Part shown: piece after piece, positions 48,969-59,376 of the stretch
Position numbering within the stretch: the first letter of the stretch is position 1
Layout of the letters: each line of letters opens with the position of its first letter
Assembly: GCA_903930435.1 (NCBI GenBank)
Contig: CAIYYN010000008.1
Coordinates: forward strand, 124,001 to 188,000
DNA length: 64,000 nucleotides
Direction: 5' to 3'
From: an uncultured Hyphomicrobiales bacterium
GTDB taxonomy: Bacteria > Pseudomonadota > Alphaproteobacteria > Rhizobiales > Ancalomicrobiaceae
Translations under genes and position numbers: made by a program
The notes under the pieces: generated by a model
The model's database searches: none
Told to the model about the DNA's origin: nothing
Seen by the model: the letters and a program-made list of their open reading frames with translations, nothing else

Positions 48969-49861
48969 TCGGGTGACCCGATAATGGACTGGAATTCACG
49001 AGCAGCTCGCGCGAGATAGCGCTCACGATGGCGCAGCAGATAGAACCTGCGGCGCGGAAATATCAGAGGCAGGGCGCGCAAATGTCCTGCCTCCAGTGCC
49101 TGCGACACGACCAGACGCGACATGACGGTCACACCCGCACCTGCTTCAACCGCCGTGCGCACCGCTTCATTCGACGGTAATTCGAGCGCAACGGACAAAT
49201 CGCTGACGTTGAGACCGAATTGCGGCAAAGCGGCCTCGAAAATGGACCGTGTGCCCGACCCCGGTTCGCGCAGGATCCATCGGACCTCTTTCAGAGCAGT
49301 TGCGACATCCGTTTCTATGCCGGGCCAGGGATGACCCGGTGCAGCCACGAGGACAAGCTCGTCGTCGCTGATATGATCGATGACGAGATCCTCGCCCGTT
49401 ACCTCGCCTTCAATCAGGCCTAGGTCGACAGTGCCTGATATCACGTCCTGACTGACCGTCGTCGTGTTGCCGATGGTGAGCTTGATTGCGATACCGGGGA
49501 AGCGCTCACGATAAATCTGCAAGACCCTCGGCAGCCAATAATTGGCGATTGTCTGGCTGGCGGCAATACTGAGTGAACCCAATCGCATGTCGCCGAGATC
49601 GCTGAGGATGGCTTCGGCAGCCGTCGCGCGAGCGAGCACCGCCTTGGCCTCGATAAGAAACAGACGTCCGGCTTCGGTCAGGATAATGCGCCTGCCCACA
49701 CGATCAAATAGTCGGGTTGCATGACGTGCTTCCAGCGCCGCAATCGCCGCCGATGTGGCCGATTGCGTCAGATGGAGGTCCTGCGCCGCCTGTGTCATAT
49801 GTTCGCGGGTCGCGACCGCCACAAAGATCCGCAGTTGTTCAAGCGTCATGTGTTTCGACAT
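48923..49861 (-). CDS. LysR family transcriptional regulator
   Basis: A 312-residue LysR regulator with an N-terminal helix-turn-helix (about 5-64: [29 protein letters not shown] split around the fold, and [18 protein letters not shown]) and a periplasmic-binding-protein-like effector domain. The sensor contains [17 protein letters not shown] and [11 protein letters not shown], typical of the CysB/YeiE-like set. It follows yeiH by four bases and is probably co-transcribed with it. No clear Shine-Dalgarno is seen; a second ATG lies four codons in. Confidence 0.9.
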   Translation of the reverse strand: MSKHMTLEQLRIFVAVATREHMTQAAQDLHLTQSATSAAIAALEARHATRLFDRVGRRIILTEAGRLFLIEAKAVLARATAAEAILSDLGDMRLGSLSIAASQTIANYWLPRVLQIYRERFPGIAIKLTIGNTTTVSQDVISGTVDLGLIEGEVTGEDLVIDHISDDELVLVAAPGHPWPGIETDVATALKEVRWILREPGSGTRSIFEAALPQFGLNVSDLSVALELPSNEAVRTAVEAGAGVTVMSRLVVSQALEAGHLRALPLIFPRRRFYLLRHRERYLARAAREFQSIIGSPDQPTSLAAIRATRSP

Positions 49862-49865
49862 TTCG

Positions 49866-50921
49866 TTACTGGGTCAACTTCACCAGTAGCAGACTGAAGG
49901 CGGCAATGAACAGAGACGCAATGAGACCAAGCAGAAATGGCTTCAAGCCGCGCGCTTTCAATTTGCCAATGTTCGTTTCAAGGCCCATCGCCGCCAGAGC
50001 CATCGACAAAAGGAACGTGGTAGCAACTCCAACTTCGGTGCGCACCGTTACGGGGATCGAAACGACACTGTTGACGACGACAAGCGCAATGAATCCGAGC
50101 ACGAACCAAGGGATTGGTGCCTTGGCCTGACCTTGTTGGCCGATCCCGCTCCGCTTTGCGTGCGCATTCAGATACGCGCCCAGACCGAGCACGACCGGCG
50201 CCAGCATCATCACGCGGGACAATTTGGAAATCAGGCCGAAATCACCCGCATCCTTGCCCGCCTGAAAGCTCGCTGCAACGACTTGTGCAATCTCGTGAAT
50301 GGACGCGCCGGTCCAAAGTCCATAGGCATGCGGAGAGAGTCCGAGAAGCGGAAACATGGCGGGATAGGCAAACATTGCAATGGAACCGAAGATTGTCACG
50401 CAGGCCACCGCGTAGGTGACATCCTCATCACTGGCACCGACCACCGTATTAACCGCAACAACCGCCGACGCGCCGCAAATCGACGTGCCGCCTGCGATCA
50501 ATCTGGTCAGGCCGGGAGCGACACCGATCAATCGACCGACCCAGACCGTGACCAGAAAGGTTGCGATGACGCTTGCAATAATGATTGCCAGCCCCATCGG
50601 TCCGAGTTCGATGACCTGCGTCACAGTCAGCTGCAATCCAAGGAGAATAATCGCCAGACGCAATAGGCGGCGCATGCTGAATACAATGCCAGATTTTGCT
50701 CTGACCGGTGTTCCGAGCAGGTTTTGCCAGGCGATCCCGATGAGGATGGCGATGATCATCGGGCTGAAGGTTGCGACACCGGGTATCCAGCGCAGCGCGA
50801 ACGAGACCGCCGCAATCCCGGCGCAGAGCAGGATGCCGGGGAAGACCGACGCAAAACCATCAAGAAAGGCATGGATCGCCGGATGATGGTCTGCGGGTTC
50901 AAAATGATCGTTGATTGCCAT
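49866..50921 (-). CDS. yeiH: YeiH family (UPF0324) membrane protein
   Basis: A 351-residue inner membrane protein with about ten hydrophobic segments, of the Cons_hypoth698/PSE family, proposed sulfate or sulfite exporters. The hallmark stretch LIAGGTSICGASAVVAVNTVVGA is split here by reading and GLWTGASIHEIAQVVAA follows. GAGGGAG lies before the ATG at 50921; an earlier start at 50957 is weaker. It is upstream of and nearly touching a LysR gene on the same strand. Confidence 0.9.
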   Translation of the reverse strand: MAINDHFEPADHHPAIHAFLDGFASVFPGILLCAGIAAVSFALRWIPGVATFSPMIIAILIGIAWQNLLGTPVRAKSGIVFSMRRLLRLAIILLGLQLTVTQVIELGPMGLAIIIASVIATFLVTVWVGRLIGVAPGLTRLIAGGTSICGASAVVAVNTVVGASDEDVTYAVACVTIFGSIAMFAYPAMFPLLGLSPHAYGLWTGASIHEIAQVVAASFQAGKDAGDFGLISKLSRVMMLAPVVLGLGAYLNAHAKRSGIGQQGQAKAPIPWFVLGFIALVVVNSVVSIPVTVRTEVGVATTFLLSMALAAMGLETNIGKLKARGLKPFLLGLIASLFIAAFSLLLVKLTQ

Positions 50922-51018
50922 GGCGCGACTCCCTCGGTCCGCCACCATGACAAACAACCAATCACCCGATCCAACGCATTTTTATTGTCAGAATGATCGA
51001 TATTTTAGATTGGATTGC

Positions 51019-51846
51019 TCAAATTGCGATCCCCAGAGCAACCAGATGCTCCACGCCGCGCATCAGATTGACCTGATCCTTGACCTCGATGATGAGGCGC
51101 GGATCGGAGGAATAGCGGCTCATGGCCCGGAAGACGGCGCGCCAGTTGACGGTTCCTTCGCCGGGCAACCAATGGCGATCGGCGTAACCATCGGCGTCCT
51201 GAATATGCATGTGAGCCAACATGTCGCCTGCTGCTTCGACGTAATAATCGACCGGCGGCGCGCCATTGGTGCCGTGCGCATAATGGGCATGTCCGGTGTC
51301 AATCGAAACCCGAACGCTCTCGCTGTCAAAGCTCTGGGCCAGTTCCACGCGGGAATGCGGATCGATGTCCTCGATATTTTCGATTACCAGCGTTACGCCG
51401 ATCTCCTCGGCACGTTCGACAGCTGGCCGCATCGTTTCGTGTACCCGGTCAATCAGCGCGCCGCGTGATTTCGGATTATCGTCGAAGTTGTTGTAATCCC
51501 ACGTCGTATAGGGTGAGTGAACGACCATATGCGTTCCCCCGATATGCTCGCAGACCGACAGCCCCTGAAGCAAGCGGTTCGTGACCAAAGCCCGCACATC
51601 CGGGTCCTGGCTGTCGATCGTGAAGCCCCAGAATGGGCCATGGATCCCGACCCGACCGCCGTAGCCGTTCAGCAAGTGCTTGATATGATCTGCGTGCGCG
51701 CGCCAATCCCCATTCAGCACATGAGCATCATGGAAGTCCTGAAGCTCAAGGTCGCGGTTGCTGTCAAACAGCCAATTCCGGTGCAGGGGAATGGTCTTGG
51801 CGGTGAGTGCTGCACCGAGCACGGGCAGTCCATTTTGCACAGGCAT
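51019..51846 (-). CDS. Sugar phosphate isomerase/epimerase family protein
   Basis: A 275-residue TIM-barrel protein of the xylose isomerase-like/AP endonuclease 2 superfamily. Metal-site candidates are Glu in LVIENIED, Asp and His in SIDTGHAHYAHG, His in MLAHMHIQDADG and Glu in LIIEVKD. The true substrate is unknown. The ATG at 51846 has AAGGAG eight bases upstream. It lies 40 bases after the metallophosphoesterase gene, on the same strand as hutU-hutD, so it may be the last gene of that transcript. Confidence 0.82.
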   Translation of the reverse strand: MPVQNGLPVLGAALTAKTIPLHRNWLFDSNRDLELQDFHDAHVLNGDWRAHADHIKHLLNGYGGRVGIHGPFWGFTIDSQDPDVRALVTNRLLQGLSVCEHIGGTHMVVHSPYTTWDYNNFDDNPKSRGALIDRVHETMRPAVERAEEIGVTLVIENIEDIDPHSRVELAQSFDSESVRVSIDTGHAHYAHGTNGAPPVDYYVEAAGDMLAHMHIQDADGYADRHWLPGEGTVNWRAVFRAMSRYSSDPRLIIEVKDQVNLMRGVEHLVALGIAI

Positions 51847-51886
51847 GATTGCTCCTTGGTCGCTTTTTGCGGACGTTATCGCCGGA

Positions 51887-52711
51887 TCAGGCTGGCTTGC
51901 TCGCCGGTTTTGGATAGATGCGCGATCCCACTTCATCAATGAGCAAAGGCGTAGCTCCCTCGGGAAACACGAAGGCGTGTGAAAACCCTGTTTCATCGAA
52001 GTTGTATTCGACAAATCCGATCCGTCGCTCGCCGCCAAGGTCTTCCTGACTGTCGCCAGAGACGAAAGACGACGCCGGGCCCCAGATATGGGTGGTGTTG
52101 CCAACTGTCAATTCGCGCGCGATGTGCAAGTGACCGCTCGCAACGAGCCTGACATCCCGACTGGCTATAATGTCAAGCAGTCGACGTCGTGGCTCGGGGT
52201 AAACGGTCCAATATCCACGCGCACCCTCATCAATTGAATCAATGAAAAGAGGCTTGTGCATGAAGATCGCTAGTTTGGCATCCGTTTCAACGGCTTTGCG
52301 AAGCCATTCGAACTGCGCCTCTTCCTGTTCGTGACCGGTCTTGAACAGCATGGCATTCAGCCCGATAAACCGCCAACCAGGCAGATCATGCGTCCAGCGA
52401 TCTGCGCCGGCAAATGCGTTGAATGCATTGATTCTAGCGTTGTCGATCACCTGATCGGCGCGGATCTCTGGACGATCACCGACATCGTGGTTGCCGGGAA
52501 CCGACAACACAGGAACACCCAACGCCTGATGCCAGGAGCGCGCCAGTTCGATGTCTGGTGCACAAATGCAGCCGTTCATCGAGATATCGCCGGTGTTGAT
52601 GATCAGATCCGGCTTGCGTGCGGCAACGGCGGCAGCAATCACCTCGCAATTTGCAGCGAAGTCCTTGTGTTCGACGGAATGATGTGTGTCGGAAATTTGT
52701 ATCAGTCGCAC
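51887..52711 (-). CDS. Calcineurin-like metallophosphoesterase (Icc/CpdA type)
   Basis: A 274-residue two-metal phosphodiesterase. Metal motifs in order are ISDTHH, NTGDIS, PGNHDVG, MHKPL and SGHLHIA. The arrangement matches the class III cyclic nucleotide/glycerophosphodiester phosphodiesterases, but the substrate is not predictable. It starts at a GTG with GGAG eight bases upstream. It lies 59 bases after hutD and 40 before the TIM-barrel gene, which suggests an extended operon. Confidence 0.87.
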   Translation of the reverse strand: MRLIQISDTHHSVEHKDFAANCEVIAAAVAARKPDLIINTGDISMNGCICAPDIELARSWHQALGVPVLSVPGNHDVGDRPEIRADQVIDNARINAFNAFAGADRWTHDLPGWRFIGLNAMLFKTGHEQEEAQFEWLRKAVETDAKLAIFMHKPLFIDSIDEGARGYWTVYPEPRRRLLDIIASRDVRLVASGHLHIARELTVGNTTHIWGPASSFVSGDSQEDLGGERRIGFVEYNFDETGFSHAFVFPEGATPLLIDEVGSRIYPKPASKPA

Positions 52712-52770
52712 GTTCGCGCTCCAATCCTGAGTTTGGGTAACCGGAGCATATGACGACGTGATGAAACCCG

Positions 52771-53367
52771 CTAGGTCAGTGCACCGCGCGGCTCAAGCCT
52801 GACGGCAAGGACGGAACCGATAGCATCGATGTCTATGGGATCATGACCTTCGACGAGGAGCAGCTCCCGCACCTGACAATAAAGGCCAAGCGCCCCGACG
52901 ATTGCCGATCCATTGGCAACGTAAAAGCAGCTCATGCCGGGTGTATTACCGGAGGATGGCATCGCCATTTGTGGCCACATCGATGGACCCTGCGGCAGTA
53001 AGCTCACCTCGACGATATAGTCGCCCCGGCTGGTCATGACATTGAAATCACGTGATGGTCCGAGGAGGTTCGTGGCAGACGGCTGCCAGTCGCCGGAAAA
53101 GCCTATTGGCTCAAATGGCCGCGCAGATCTCGGTTGAGCGGCATCGCCGAAATCGAGATCGAAGCCCTCGCCCTCAATCAGCGTGAGCACGCGATCAATC
53201 CCCGGCAGTTGGGAAAAGGGTCCATTTTCAACGACATCAGCCACCGACAACCGGAGTTGCAGTCGACCTGAGTCATGCTCCAATCGGAGCAACTCCGTCG
53301 TTTGGCCACGGCCATTGGCCCAAGGTACCACGCGGTAATCGGCTGGCGTCAGATGTCTGAATCGCAT
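52771..53367 (-). CDS. hutD: HutD family protein
   Basis: A 198-residue cupin-like protein of the HutD family, with YRVVPWANGRGQTTELLR at the start and FSQLPGIDRVLTLIEGEGFDL after it. In Pseudomonas HutD limits over-induction of histidine catabolism, probably by binding formylglutamate; the reaction, if any, is unknown. It follows hutU by 20 bases. Confidence 0.9.
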   Translation of the reverse strand: MRFRHLTPADYRVVPWANGRGQTTELLRLEHDSGRLQLRLSVADVVENGPFSQLPGIDRVLTLIEGEGFDLDFGDAAQPRSARPFEPIGFSGDWQPSATNLLGPSRDFNVMTSRGDYIVEVSLLPQGPSMWPQMAMPSSGNTPGMSCFYVANGSAIVGALGLYCQVRELLLVEGHDPIDIDAIGSVLAVRLEPRGALT

Positions 53368-53387
53368 GGAGTCTCACTGATTTCGGT

Positions 53388-55067
53388 TCAAGCCTTCAGC
53401 ATGGGCAGATCGAGGCCCTGTTCAAGCGCGCAATCGACAGCGATATCATAGCCTGCGTCGGCATGCCGCATGACACCTGTGGCGGGATCATTGTGCAGGA
53501 CGCGGGCAATGCGCCGATCTGCCTCCTCGGTTCCGTCGCACACGATGACCATGCCTGCGTGCTGTGAGAAGCCCATGCCAACGCCGCCGCCGTGATGCAG
53601 AGAGACCCAGGTGGCACCCGACGCGCAGTTCAGCAGCGCATTCAGCAACGGCCAGTCGGAGACGGCATCGGAGCCATCGCGCATGGATTCGGTCTCGCGA
53701 TTGGGCGAAGCGACGGAGCCGGAATCCAGATGATCGCGCCCGATGACAATCGGCGCCTTCAGTTCACCCGAGCGGACCATGGCGTTGAAGGCAAGGCCGA
53801 GTTTGGCACGCTGACCCAGGCCGACCCAGCAGATCCGGGCGGGTAGCCCCTGAAACTTGATCCGTTCGGCAGCCATCGTCAGCCAGGTGTGCAGATGCGG
53901 ATTTTCGGTGGCCGGGATCAGTTCCTTGACCTTGGCGTCGGTCGCCGCGATATCAGCGGGATCGCCGGACAGTGCCGCCCAGCGGAAAGGTCCAATGCCA
54001 CGGCAGAACAAGGGCCGGATATAGGCTGGTACAAAACCCGGAAAATTGAAGGCTTCAGTCTCGCCGACCTCAAGTGCCATCTGTCGGATGTTATTGCCAT
54101 AATCAAAGACGGGGATACCCGCCTTCTGGAAATCCAGCATGGCACGCACATGCACCCGCATTGATGACTTGGCGGCAGCCACGACCGCATCCGGGTCAAG
54201 TCGGCCCTGCTCGCGGTATTGCTCCCACGTCCAGCCTGCGGGTAGATAGCCATTCAAGGGATCATGAGCTGATGTTTGGTCGGTCACCATGTCTGGCCGA
54301 ATCCCGCGTCGCACGAGTTCGGGCAAGATCTCGGCGGCATTGCCGAGCAGGCCAATCGAAATGGCCTCTTTGCGGGAAGTGTGATCTGTAACGAGAGCCA
54401 AGGCTTCGTCGAGATCGCGCGCTTGCCGGTCGAGATAGCGTGTCCGCAGGCGGAAATCGATGCGCGACTGCTGGCATTCGATGTTGAGAGACACCATTCC
54501 CGCCATAGCAGCGGCGAGCGGCTGCGCGCCGCCCATGCCGCCCAGACCTGCCGTCAGGACCCAGCGACCGCGCGTATCGCCGCCATAATGCTGACGTCCG
54601 GCCTCAACAAATGTCTCGTAGGTGCCCTGCACGATGCCTTGTGCACCAATATAGATCCATGAGCCAGCCGTCATCTGGCCGTACATCATCAGCCCCTCGG
54701 CATCGAGCTTGTTGAAATGCTCCCAGGTCGCCCAGTGCGGAACGAGATTTGAATTGGCGATGAGGACTCGCGGCGCATCCGCATGGGTCCGGAAGACACC
54801 GACCGGCTTGCCTGACTGAATCAGAAGGGTCTCATCCGCTTCCAGTCTCTTGAGCGTCGCAACGATTGCGTCAAAGCTCTCCCAGTCGCGGGCCGCACGT
54901 CCGATACCGCCATAGACAACCAGTTCCTTCGGATTTTCCGCGACATCAGGATCGAGATTGTTCATCAGCATGCGCATCGGGGCTTCCGTCAACCAGCTCT
55001 TGGCGGTGATTTCAGGGCCACGGGGCGCGCGGATCTCGACGTCACGGAAGCGGGTATTGCTGAGCAT
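53388..55067 (-). CDS. hutU: Urocanate hydratase
   Basis: A 559-residue NAD-dependent enzyme, the second step of histidine breakdown (urocanate to imidazolonepropionate). The catalytic cysteine is Cys413 in [16 protein letters not shown]-binding stretches include [14 protein letters not shown] and [21 protein letters not shown] precedes the ATG at 55067. It heads a minus-strand unit with hutD; an operator-like site lies at 55084-55095. Confidence 0.98.
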   Translation of the reverse strand: MLSNTRFRDVEIRAPRGPEITAKSWLTEAPMRMLMNNLDPDVAENPKELVVYGGIGRAARDWESFDAIVATLKRLEADETLLIQSGKPVGVFRTHADAPRVLIANSNLVPHWATWEHFNKLDAEGLMMYGQMTAGSWIYIGAQGIVQGTYETFVEAGRQHYGGDTRGRWVLTAGLGGMGGAQPLAAAMAGMVSLNIECQQSRIDFRLRTRYLDRQARDLDEALALVTDHTSRKEAISIGLLGNAAEILPELVRRGIRPDMVTDQTSAHDPLNGYLPAGWTWEQYREQGRLDPDAVVAAAKSSMRVHVRAMLDFQKAGIPVFDYGNNIRQMALEVGETEAFNFPGFVPAYIRPLFCRGIGPFRWAALSGDPADIAATDAKVKELIPATENPHLHTWLTMAAERIKFQGLPARICWVGLGQRAKLGLAFNAMVRSGELKAPIVIGRDHLDSGSVASPNRETESMRDGSDAVSDWPLLNALLNCASGATWVSLHHGGGVGMGFSQHAGMVIVCDGTEEADRRIARVLHNDPATGVMRHADAGYDIAVDCALEQGLDLPMLKA

Positions 55068-55083
55068 GGCGATGACTCCTGAA

Positions 55084-55095
55084 TTGTATAGACAA
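55084..55095. promoter_or_regulatory. HutC operator-like site upstream of hutU
   Basis: On the minus strand this reads TTGTCTATACAA, 17 bases before the hutU start. It differs at one position from the site before hutF (TTGTCTGTACAA). HutC sites in other bacteria contain a TGTA/TACA palindrome of this form, so HutC binding is likely. Confidence 0.6.
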
Positions 55096-55145
55096 GCTAA
55101 TCTTGCAAAGCAGATGCGTCAATGGGTACGCAGCCGAAAATTCGC

Positions 55146-55871
55146 CTATCCCGCCTTCTGGCGGCTTGAAATCCGGTAGCGGCTTCCGGGCATCAAGAGG
55201 CGCGCAGACGACACGACATGGCTCCCAGCGAATGTCTTGCGGTGAATGGCGAGACACGGATCGGCTCGCGAGATAGCGAGCAGCTTTGCCTCCCAACTGG
55301 CGGGCAAAACAGCCTCGACCGTGTGTTCGGCATCCGTCCACGGAATTGTCGCACTCAGGTAGCGATTGGGCGTTTCGCGGCTGAAATCCAGTGCAAGATA
55401 GTCGGGTGCGGCCATCGGATTGACGAAGCGATCCTCGAGTTGAACCGGTATGTCGTTCTCGCTGTGAAGGATGAGCGAATGAAATGCCGGCGCTCCGATT
55501 TCGATCTGCAAGGCGTCTGCAAGTTCCGGCGTCGCCCGCATTTGATCGAGAACAAGCACTTTCGCAGCATGAACATGACCGCGTTCGGCGATCTCATCGG
55601 CGATGTTGCGGACCTCGAATGTGCTTGTATGGCCTTTCCCCTCAGCGACGAACGTCCCGAGCCCCTGGATACGGGTCAGCACGCCTTCATTTGCCAGTTC
55701 ACGCAGGGCGCGATTGATCGTCATCCGGCTGAGGCCAAGGTCGGCAACAAGTTCGTTCTCGGAGGGGACGCGTTGGCCGGGTGTCCAGTCACCTGATGAA
55801 ATCCGCTGCTGGATCATGTGCTTGACGCCCAGATAACGCGGAACTGCCGTTTGATCGGAGGTGTCGTCCAT
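55146..55871 (-). CDS. hutC: Histidine utilisation repressor HutC
   Basis: A 241-residue GntR-family repressor of the HutC type. The winged helix is at about residues 12-75 (MIQQRISSGDWTPGQRVPSE, LSRMTINRALRELANEGVL) and the UTRA ligand domain follows (about 95-235), which binds urocanate in known members. It lies between hutU and hutF, and matching operator-like sites flank it on both sides. GGGAG precedes the ATG. Confidence 0.93.
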   Translation of the reverse strand: MDDTSDQTAVPRYLGVKHMIQQRISSGDWTPGQRVPSENELVADLGLSRMTINRALRELANEGVLTRIQGLGTFVAEGKGHTSTFEVRNIADEIAERGHVHAAKVLVLDQMRATPELADALQIEIGAPAFHSLILHSENDIPVQLEDRFVNPMAAPDYLALDFSRETPNRYLSATIPWTDAEHTVEAVLPASWEAKLLAISRADPCLAIHRKTFAGSHVVSSARLLMPGSRYRISSRQKAG

Positions 55872-55941
55872 GGAACTCCCGATAATTTTGAGGCAAAAGC
55901 CAAAAGCAATCTTGCACCCTGTTCAAAATTGGATACCATAG

Positions 55942-55953
55942 TTGTCTGTACAA
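55942..55953. promoter_or_regulatory. HutC operator-like site upstream of hutF and hutC
   Basis: TTGTCTGTACAA lies in the 104-base gap between divergent hutC and hutF, 23 bases before the hutF start. It matches the site at 55084-55095 at eleven of twelve positions when that site is read on the minus strand. It would let HutC control both hutFIGH and itself. Confidence 0.6.
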
Positions 55954-55975
55954 GTGAACCGGTTTCAGGTCGCCG

Positions 55976-57337
55976 ATGACACAATCTGCCCAAAAACTGT
56001 TTGCAACTGAGGCCCTCCTTGCGGACGGATGGGCGAGAGATGTTGCGATCGATGTCGATGCTGAGGGGCAAATTACCGCAATCAAACCAAATGCGTCCTC
56101 GGTGGGTCGCGAGCGCCTTGCCGGTCCGGTGGTTCCCGCCATGCCAAACCTGCACAGCCACGCCTTTCAGCGCGCGATGGCCGGACTGGCGGAAATCGCA
56201 GGCAGTGGCGAAGACAGTTTCTGGACGTGGCGCGAGGAGATGTACCGGACCGTCGGTCTACTGGACCCGGATGATGTCGAAGCCATTGCCAAAAAGCTGT
56301 TTGTCGAAATGCTCAAGGGCGGCTTCGGGTCAGTCGCCGAGTTCCATTATCTGCACAATGCCATCGATGGTCGCCCTTACGCAGATCGGGCCGAGATGGC
56401 GAAGCGCATCATCCGGGCGGCGCAACGCACAGGTATCGGGCTGACGCTGCTGCCGGTCTTTTACGCCCATTCCAATTTTGGTGGAGCGGCTCCAAATCCC
56501 GGACAACGCCGGTTCGTGCATGATCTCGATGGCTTTCAAGACCTGAGAGAGGCGCTGACGCCAGCGTCTGTAGAGACTGGCGCAAGACTTGGACTGGCCA
56601 TCCATTCTTTGCGGGCTGCAACGCCCGATGAAATTCGCGCACTTGTGCGAGACACGAATCCCTCAGACCCCATCCATATTCATGTCGCCGAGCAACAGCG
56701 TGAGGTGGACGACTGCCTGACCGCCACGGGTCGACGGCCCGTCCAGCATCTGAGCGAGATTGCAGACCTCGGTTCCCGCTGGTGCCTGATCCACGCGACC
56801 CACATGACCCCGGACGAGACCCGCGTAGTTGCAAGCTCAGGGGCCGTGGTCGGGCTTTGTCCGGCGACGGAAGCCAATCTGGGCGACGGACTTTTCCCTG
56901 CGGTGGATTACCTGAAACAAGGTGGCGGATTCGGGATCGGGACGGACAGCCATGTCGCGACATCGGTCGCCGAGGAACTGCGCATTCTTGAGTATGGGCA
57001 GAGACTCAGGGACCAGCGGCGCAATCGTCTTGCCGCGCCGGGCGCCTCGGTTGGTCGGACGCTGTTTGACGGCGCGCTTGCTGGAGGACGTCAGGCGATC
57101 GGAATGACTGTTTCCAACGCGGCAGACTTCGTTGTACTGGATGGTGATAATCCCTTCATCGCTGCCGCAACCGGCGATCAAATCCTCGACCGCTGGATCT
57201 TCGGCGGGCTTGACCACGCGGTGCGCGACGTCATGGTGGCAGGCGAATGGCGCATCCGAAATCGTGCCCATGGCGATGATGAGCGGATCGATCGGGATTT
57301 CCTGAAGGTTCTGAAGAAATTGGCGGCGACAGCATGA
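55976..57337 (+). CDS. hutF: Formimidoylglutamate deiminase
   Basis: A 453-residue amidohydrolase that removes ammonia from formimidoylglutamate to give N-formylglutamate. Metal-site motifs are [11 protein letters not shown] (HxH), [19 protein letters not shown] and GTDSHVATS. Its presence with HutG shows the five-step pathway rather than the one-step formamide-releasing route. It is the first gene of the plus-strand hut unit and overlaps hutI by four bases. Confidence 0.95.
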   Translation: MTQSAQKLFATEALLADGWARDVAIDVDAEGQITAIKPNASSVGRERLAGPVVPAMPNLHSHAFQRAMAGLAEIAGSGEDSFWTWREEMYRTVGLLDPDDVEAIAKKLFVEMLKGGFGSVAEFHYLHNAIDGRPYADRAEMAKRIIRAAQRTGIGLTLLPVFYAHSNFGGAAPNPGQRRFVHDLDGFQDLREALTPASVETGARLGLAIHSLRAATPDEIRALVRDTNPSDPIHIHVAEQQREVDDCLTATGRRPVQHLSEIADLGSRWCLIHATHMTPDETRVVASSGAVVGLCPATEANLGDGLFPAVDYLKQGGGFGIGTDSHVATSVAEELRILEYGQRLRDQRRNRLAAPGASVGRTLFDGALAGGRQAIGMTVSNAADFVVLDGDNPFIAAATGDQILDRWIFGGLDHAVRDVMVAGEWRIRNRAHGDDERIDRDFLKVLKKLAATA

Positions 57338-58548
57338 CAGATGACATCAAGGTCTGGACCAATGCCCGCATCGCCACGATGGATCCCGCACTCATTGGCC
57401 TCGGGGTCATCCAAAAGGGGGCCATTGTCGCGCGAGCCGGTCGTATCGACTGGATCGGGCCGAAGGCTGAGCTGCCGTCGGCGTTCTCCGGCCTTCCTAC
57501 CGAGGATCTGGAAGGTCGCTGGGTGCTTCCCGGATTGATCGATTGCCATACACATCTGATTCATGGCGGTCACCGCGCGCTCGAATTTGAGATGCGGCTC
57601 GCCGGTGCTAGCTACGAGGCAATCGCAAAGGCGGGCGGCGGCATCGTATCGACTGTATCGGCAACACGAGCGGCGAGTGAATCCGAACTCGTGGCGAGTG
57701 CGTTGCCACGGCTTGATGCCTTGATGGCCGAGGGTGTGACCACGCTGGAAATCAAGTCCGGTTACGGCCTTGATCTCGAGACAGAGCGTAAGATGCTGGC
57801 GGCTGCCCGAGCACTCGAAAGCCATCGCGACATCTCGATAGCCAAGACCTTCCTCGGGTTGCACGCATTACCGCCGGAATATCGCGACAACCGGACCGCC
57901 TTTGTCGATCTGGTCGTGTATGAGATGTTGCCCAAGCTTGCTGCAGACGGATTGGTTGATGCGGTTGATGCCTTCTGCGAGGGGATTGCGTTCACGCCGG
58001 CGGAAACCACCCGGCTGTTCGACAAGGCGCAGTCGCTTGGATTGCCGGTTAAGCTGCACGCGGATCAATTATCGGATCTCGGCGGTGCGGCGCTGGGTGC
58101 GCGTTACAAGGCGCTGTCGGTCGATCATCTCGAATATACAAGCGAGCAAGGCGCTGCAGCCTGCGCGGCATCGGGAACTGTTGCGGTCATCCTGCCCGGC
58201 GCGTTCTATATGCTCCGCGAAACACAGAAGCCGCCAATTGATGCCTTCCGCAGGCATGGCGTGGCCATGGCCATTGCGACCGATTGCAATCCCGGGACTT
58301 CGCCGGTCACCTCCTTGTTGATGACCATGAACATGGCGGCAACCCTGTTCCGGCTGACGGTCGAAGAGTGTCTTCTGGGCGTCACCAGACATGCCGCACA
58401 GGCACTTGGACGCAAAGACATTGGCGTCCTGAAGGTCGGCAATGCCTGCGATCTTTCGATCTGGTCGATCGACCTGCCTGCCGAACTGGTCTACCGCATC
58501 GGCTTCAATCCGCTCCATCAACGTATCAGGGGAGGGCGTGTCGCATGA
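57334..58548 (+). CDS. hutI: Imidazolonepropionase
   Basis: A 404-residue amidohydrolase, third step of the pathway (imidazolonepropionate to formimidoylglutamate). Motifs are [43 protein letters not shown] and [10 protein letters not shown] with the catalytic aspartate. Length and motifs are normal. It overlaps hutF and hutG by four bases each. Confidence 0.97.
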   Translation: MTDDIKVWTNARIATMDPALIGLGVIQKGAIVARAGRIDWIGPKAELPSAFSGLPTEDLEGRWVLPGLIDCHTHLIHGGHRALEFEMRLAGASYEAIAKAGGGIVSTVSATRAASESELVASALPRLDALMAEGVTTLEIKSGYGLDLETERKMLAAARALESHRDISIAKTFLGLHALPPEYRDNRTAFVDLVVYEMLPKLAADGLVDAVDAFCEGIAFTPAETTRLFDKAQSLGLPVKLHADQLSDLGGAALGARYKALSVDHLEYTSEQGAAACAASGTVAVILPGAFYMLRETQKPPIDAFRRHGVAMAIATDCNPGTSPVTSLLMTMNMAATLFRLTVEECLLGVTRHAAQALGRKDIGVLKVGNACDLSIWSIDLPAELVYRIGFNPLHQRIRGGRVA

Positions 58549-59360
58549 CGTCCAATCGTCCCGACTGGCTTCAGGTCCATCAAGGCAACGCGCCGCTGCT
58601 GATCAGCCTGCCGCATACCGGCACCATCCTCCCGCCCGAGATCGACGATGGTCGACTAGTGTCGTCGCCACGCGCCCTACGCGACACGGACTGGTACATT
58701 GATAAGCTCTACGAGTTTGCTCGGGCCATGGGGATAACCAGCGTTCGCAGCACGATCTCCCGAACCGTGATCGACCTCAATCGCGATCCGTCGGGCGTCT
58801 CGCTTTATCCGGGACAGGCAACCACGGGCCTGTGTCCGACGGAAACCTTTGATGGCGAGCAACTCTACTGCGAGGGTCGGGCACCGGATGAGGCAGAGAT
58901 CGCTGACCGTCGCGAGCGCTGGTTTATGCCCTATCATCAGGCGCTGGAAGCCGAGATCGCACGGCTGCGGCTCATGCATCGCAAGATTGTCGTCTATGAT
59001 TGCCATTCGATCCGCTCGATTGTTCCCCGTCTTTTCGCTGGCGTCTTGCCGCATTTCAATATTGGGACCAACGACGGTCAGGCCTGCTCGCCAGAACTTC
59101 AGGAAATCGTCGCAAGAGCCTGCAAGCACAAGCCTTATTCATCGGTCACAAACGGTCGGTTCAAGGGCGGCTGGATCACGCGTCACTATGGTGCACCGTT
59201 CCTCGGCGTTGAGGCGGTCCAGATGGAACTCGCGTGCCGGGGTTACATGCGGGAGACGGCGAGCGACGAGCCGGAACCCTATGATCCTGAGTTCGCCGAG
59301 CCGATGATCGGGATACTCAAGTCCCTGTTCGAAGCCATCATCCAGTATTGCCAGACGTGA
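58545..59360 (+). CDS. hutG: N-formylglutamate deformylase
   Basis: A 271-residue zinc hydrolase of the N-formylglutamate amidohydrolase family that gives glutamate and formate, the final step. Recognisable stretches are [38 protein letters not shown] and [14 protein letters not shown]. The ATG overlaps the hutI stop (ATGA). This is the deformylase, not the arginase-like HutG of Bacillus. Confidence 0.95.
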   Translation: MTSNRPDWLQVHQGNAPLLISLPHTGTILPPEIDDGRLVSSPRALRDTDWYIDKLYEFARAMGITSVRSTISRTVIDLNRDPSGVSLYPGQATTGLCPTETFDGEQLYCEGRAPDEAEIADRRERWFMPYHQALEAEIARLRLMHRKIVVYDCHSIRSIVPRLFAGVLPHFNIGTNDGQACSPELQEIVARACKHKPYSSVTNGRFKGGWITRHYGAPFLGVEAVQMELACRGYMRETASDEPEPYDPEFAEPMIGILKSLFEAIIQYCQT

Positions 59361-59376
59361 ACCGGGAACCCCCGCC

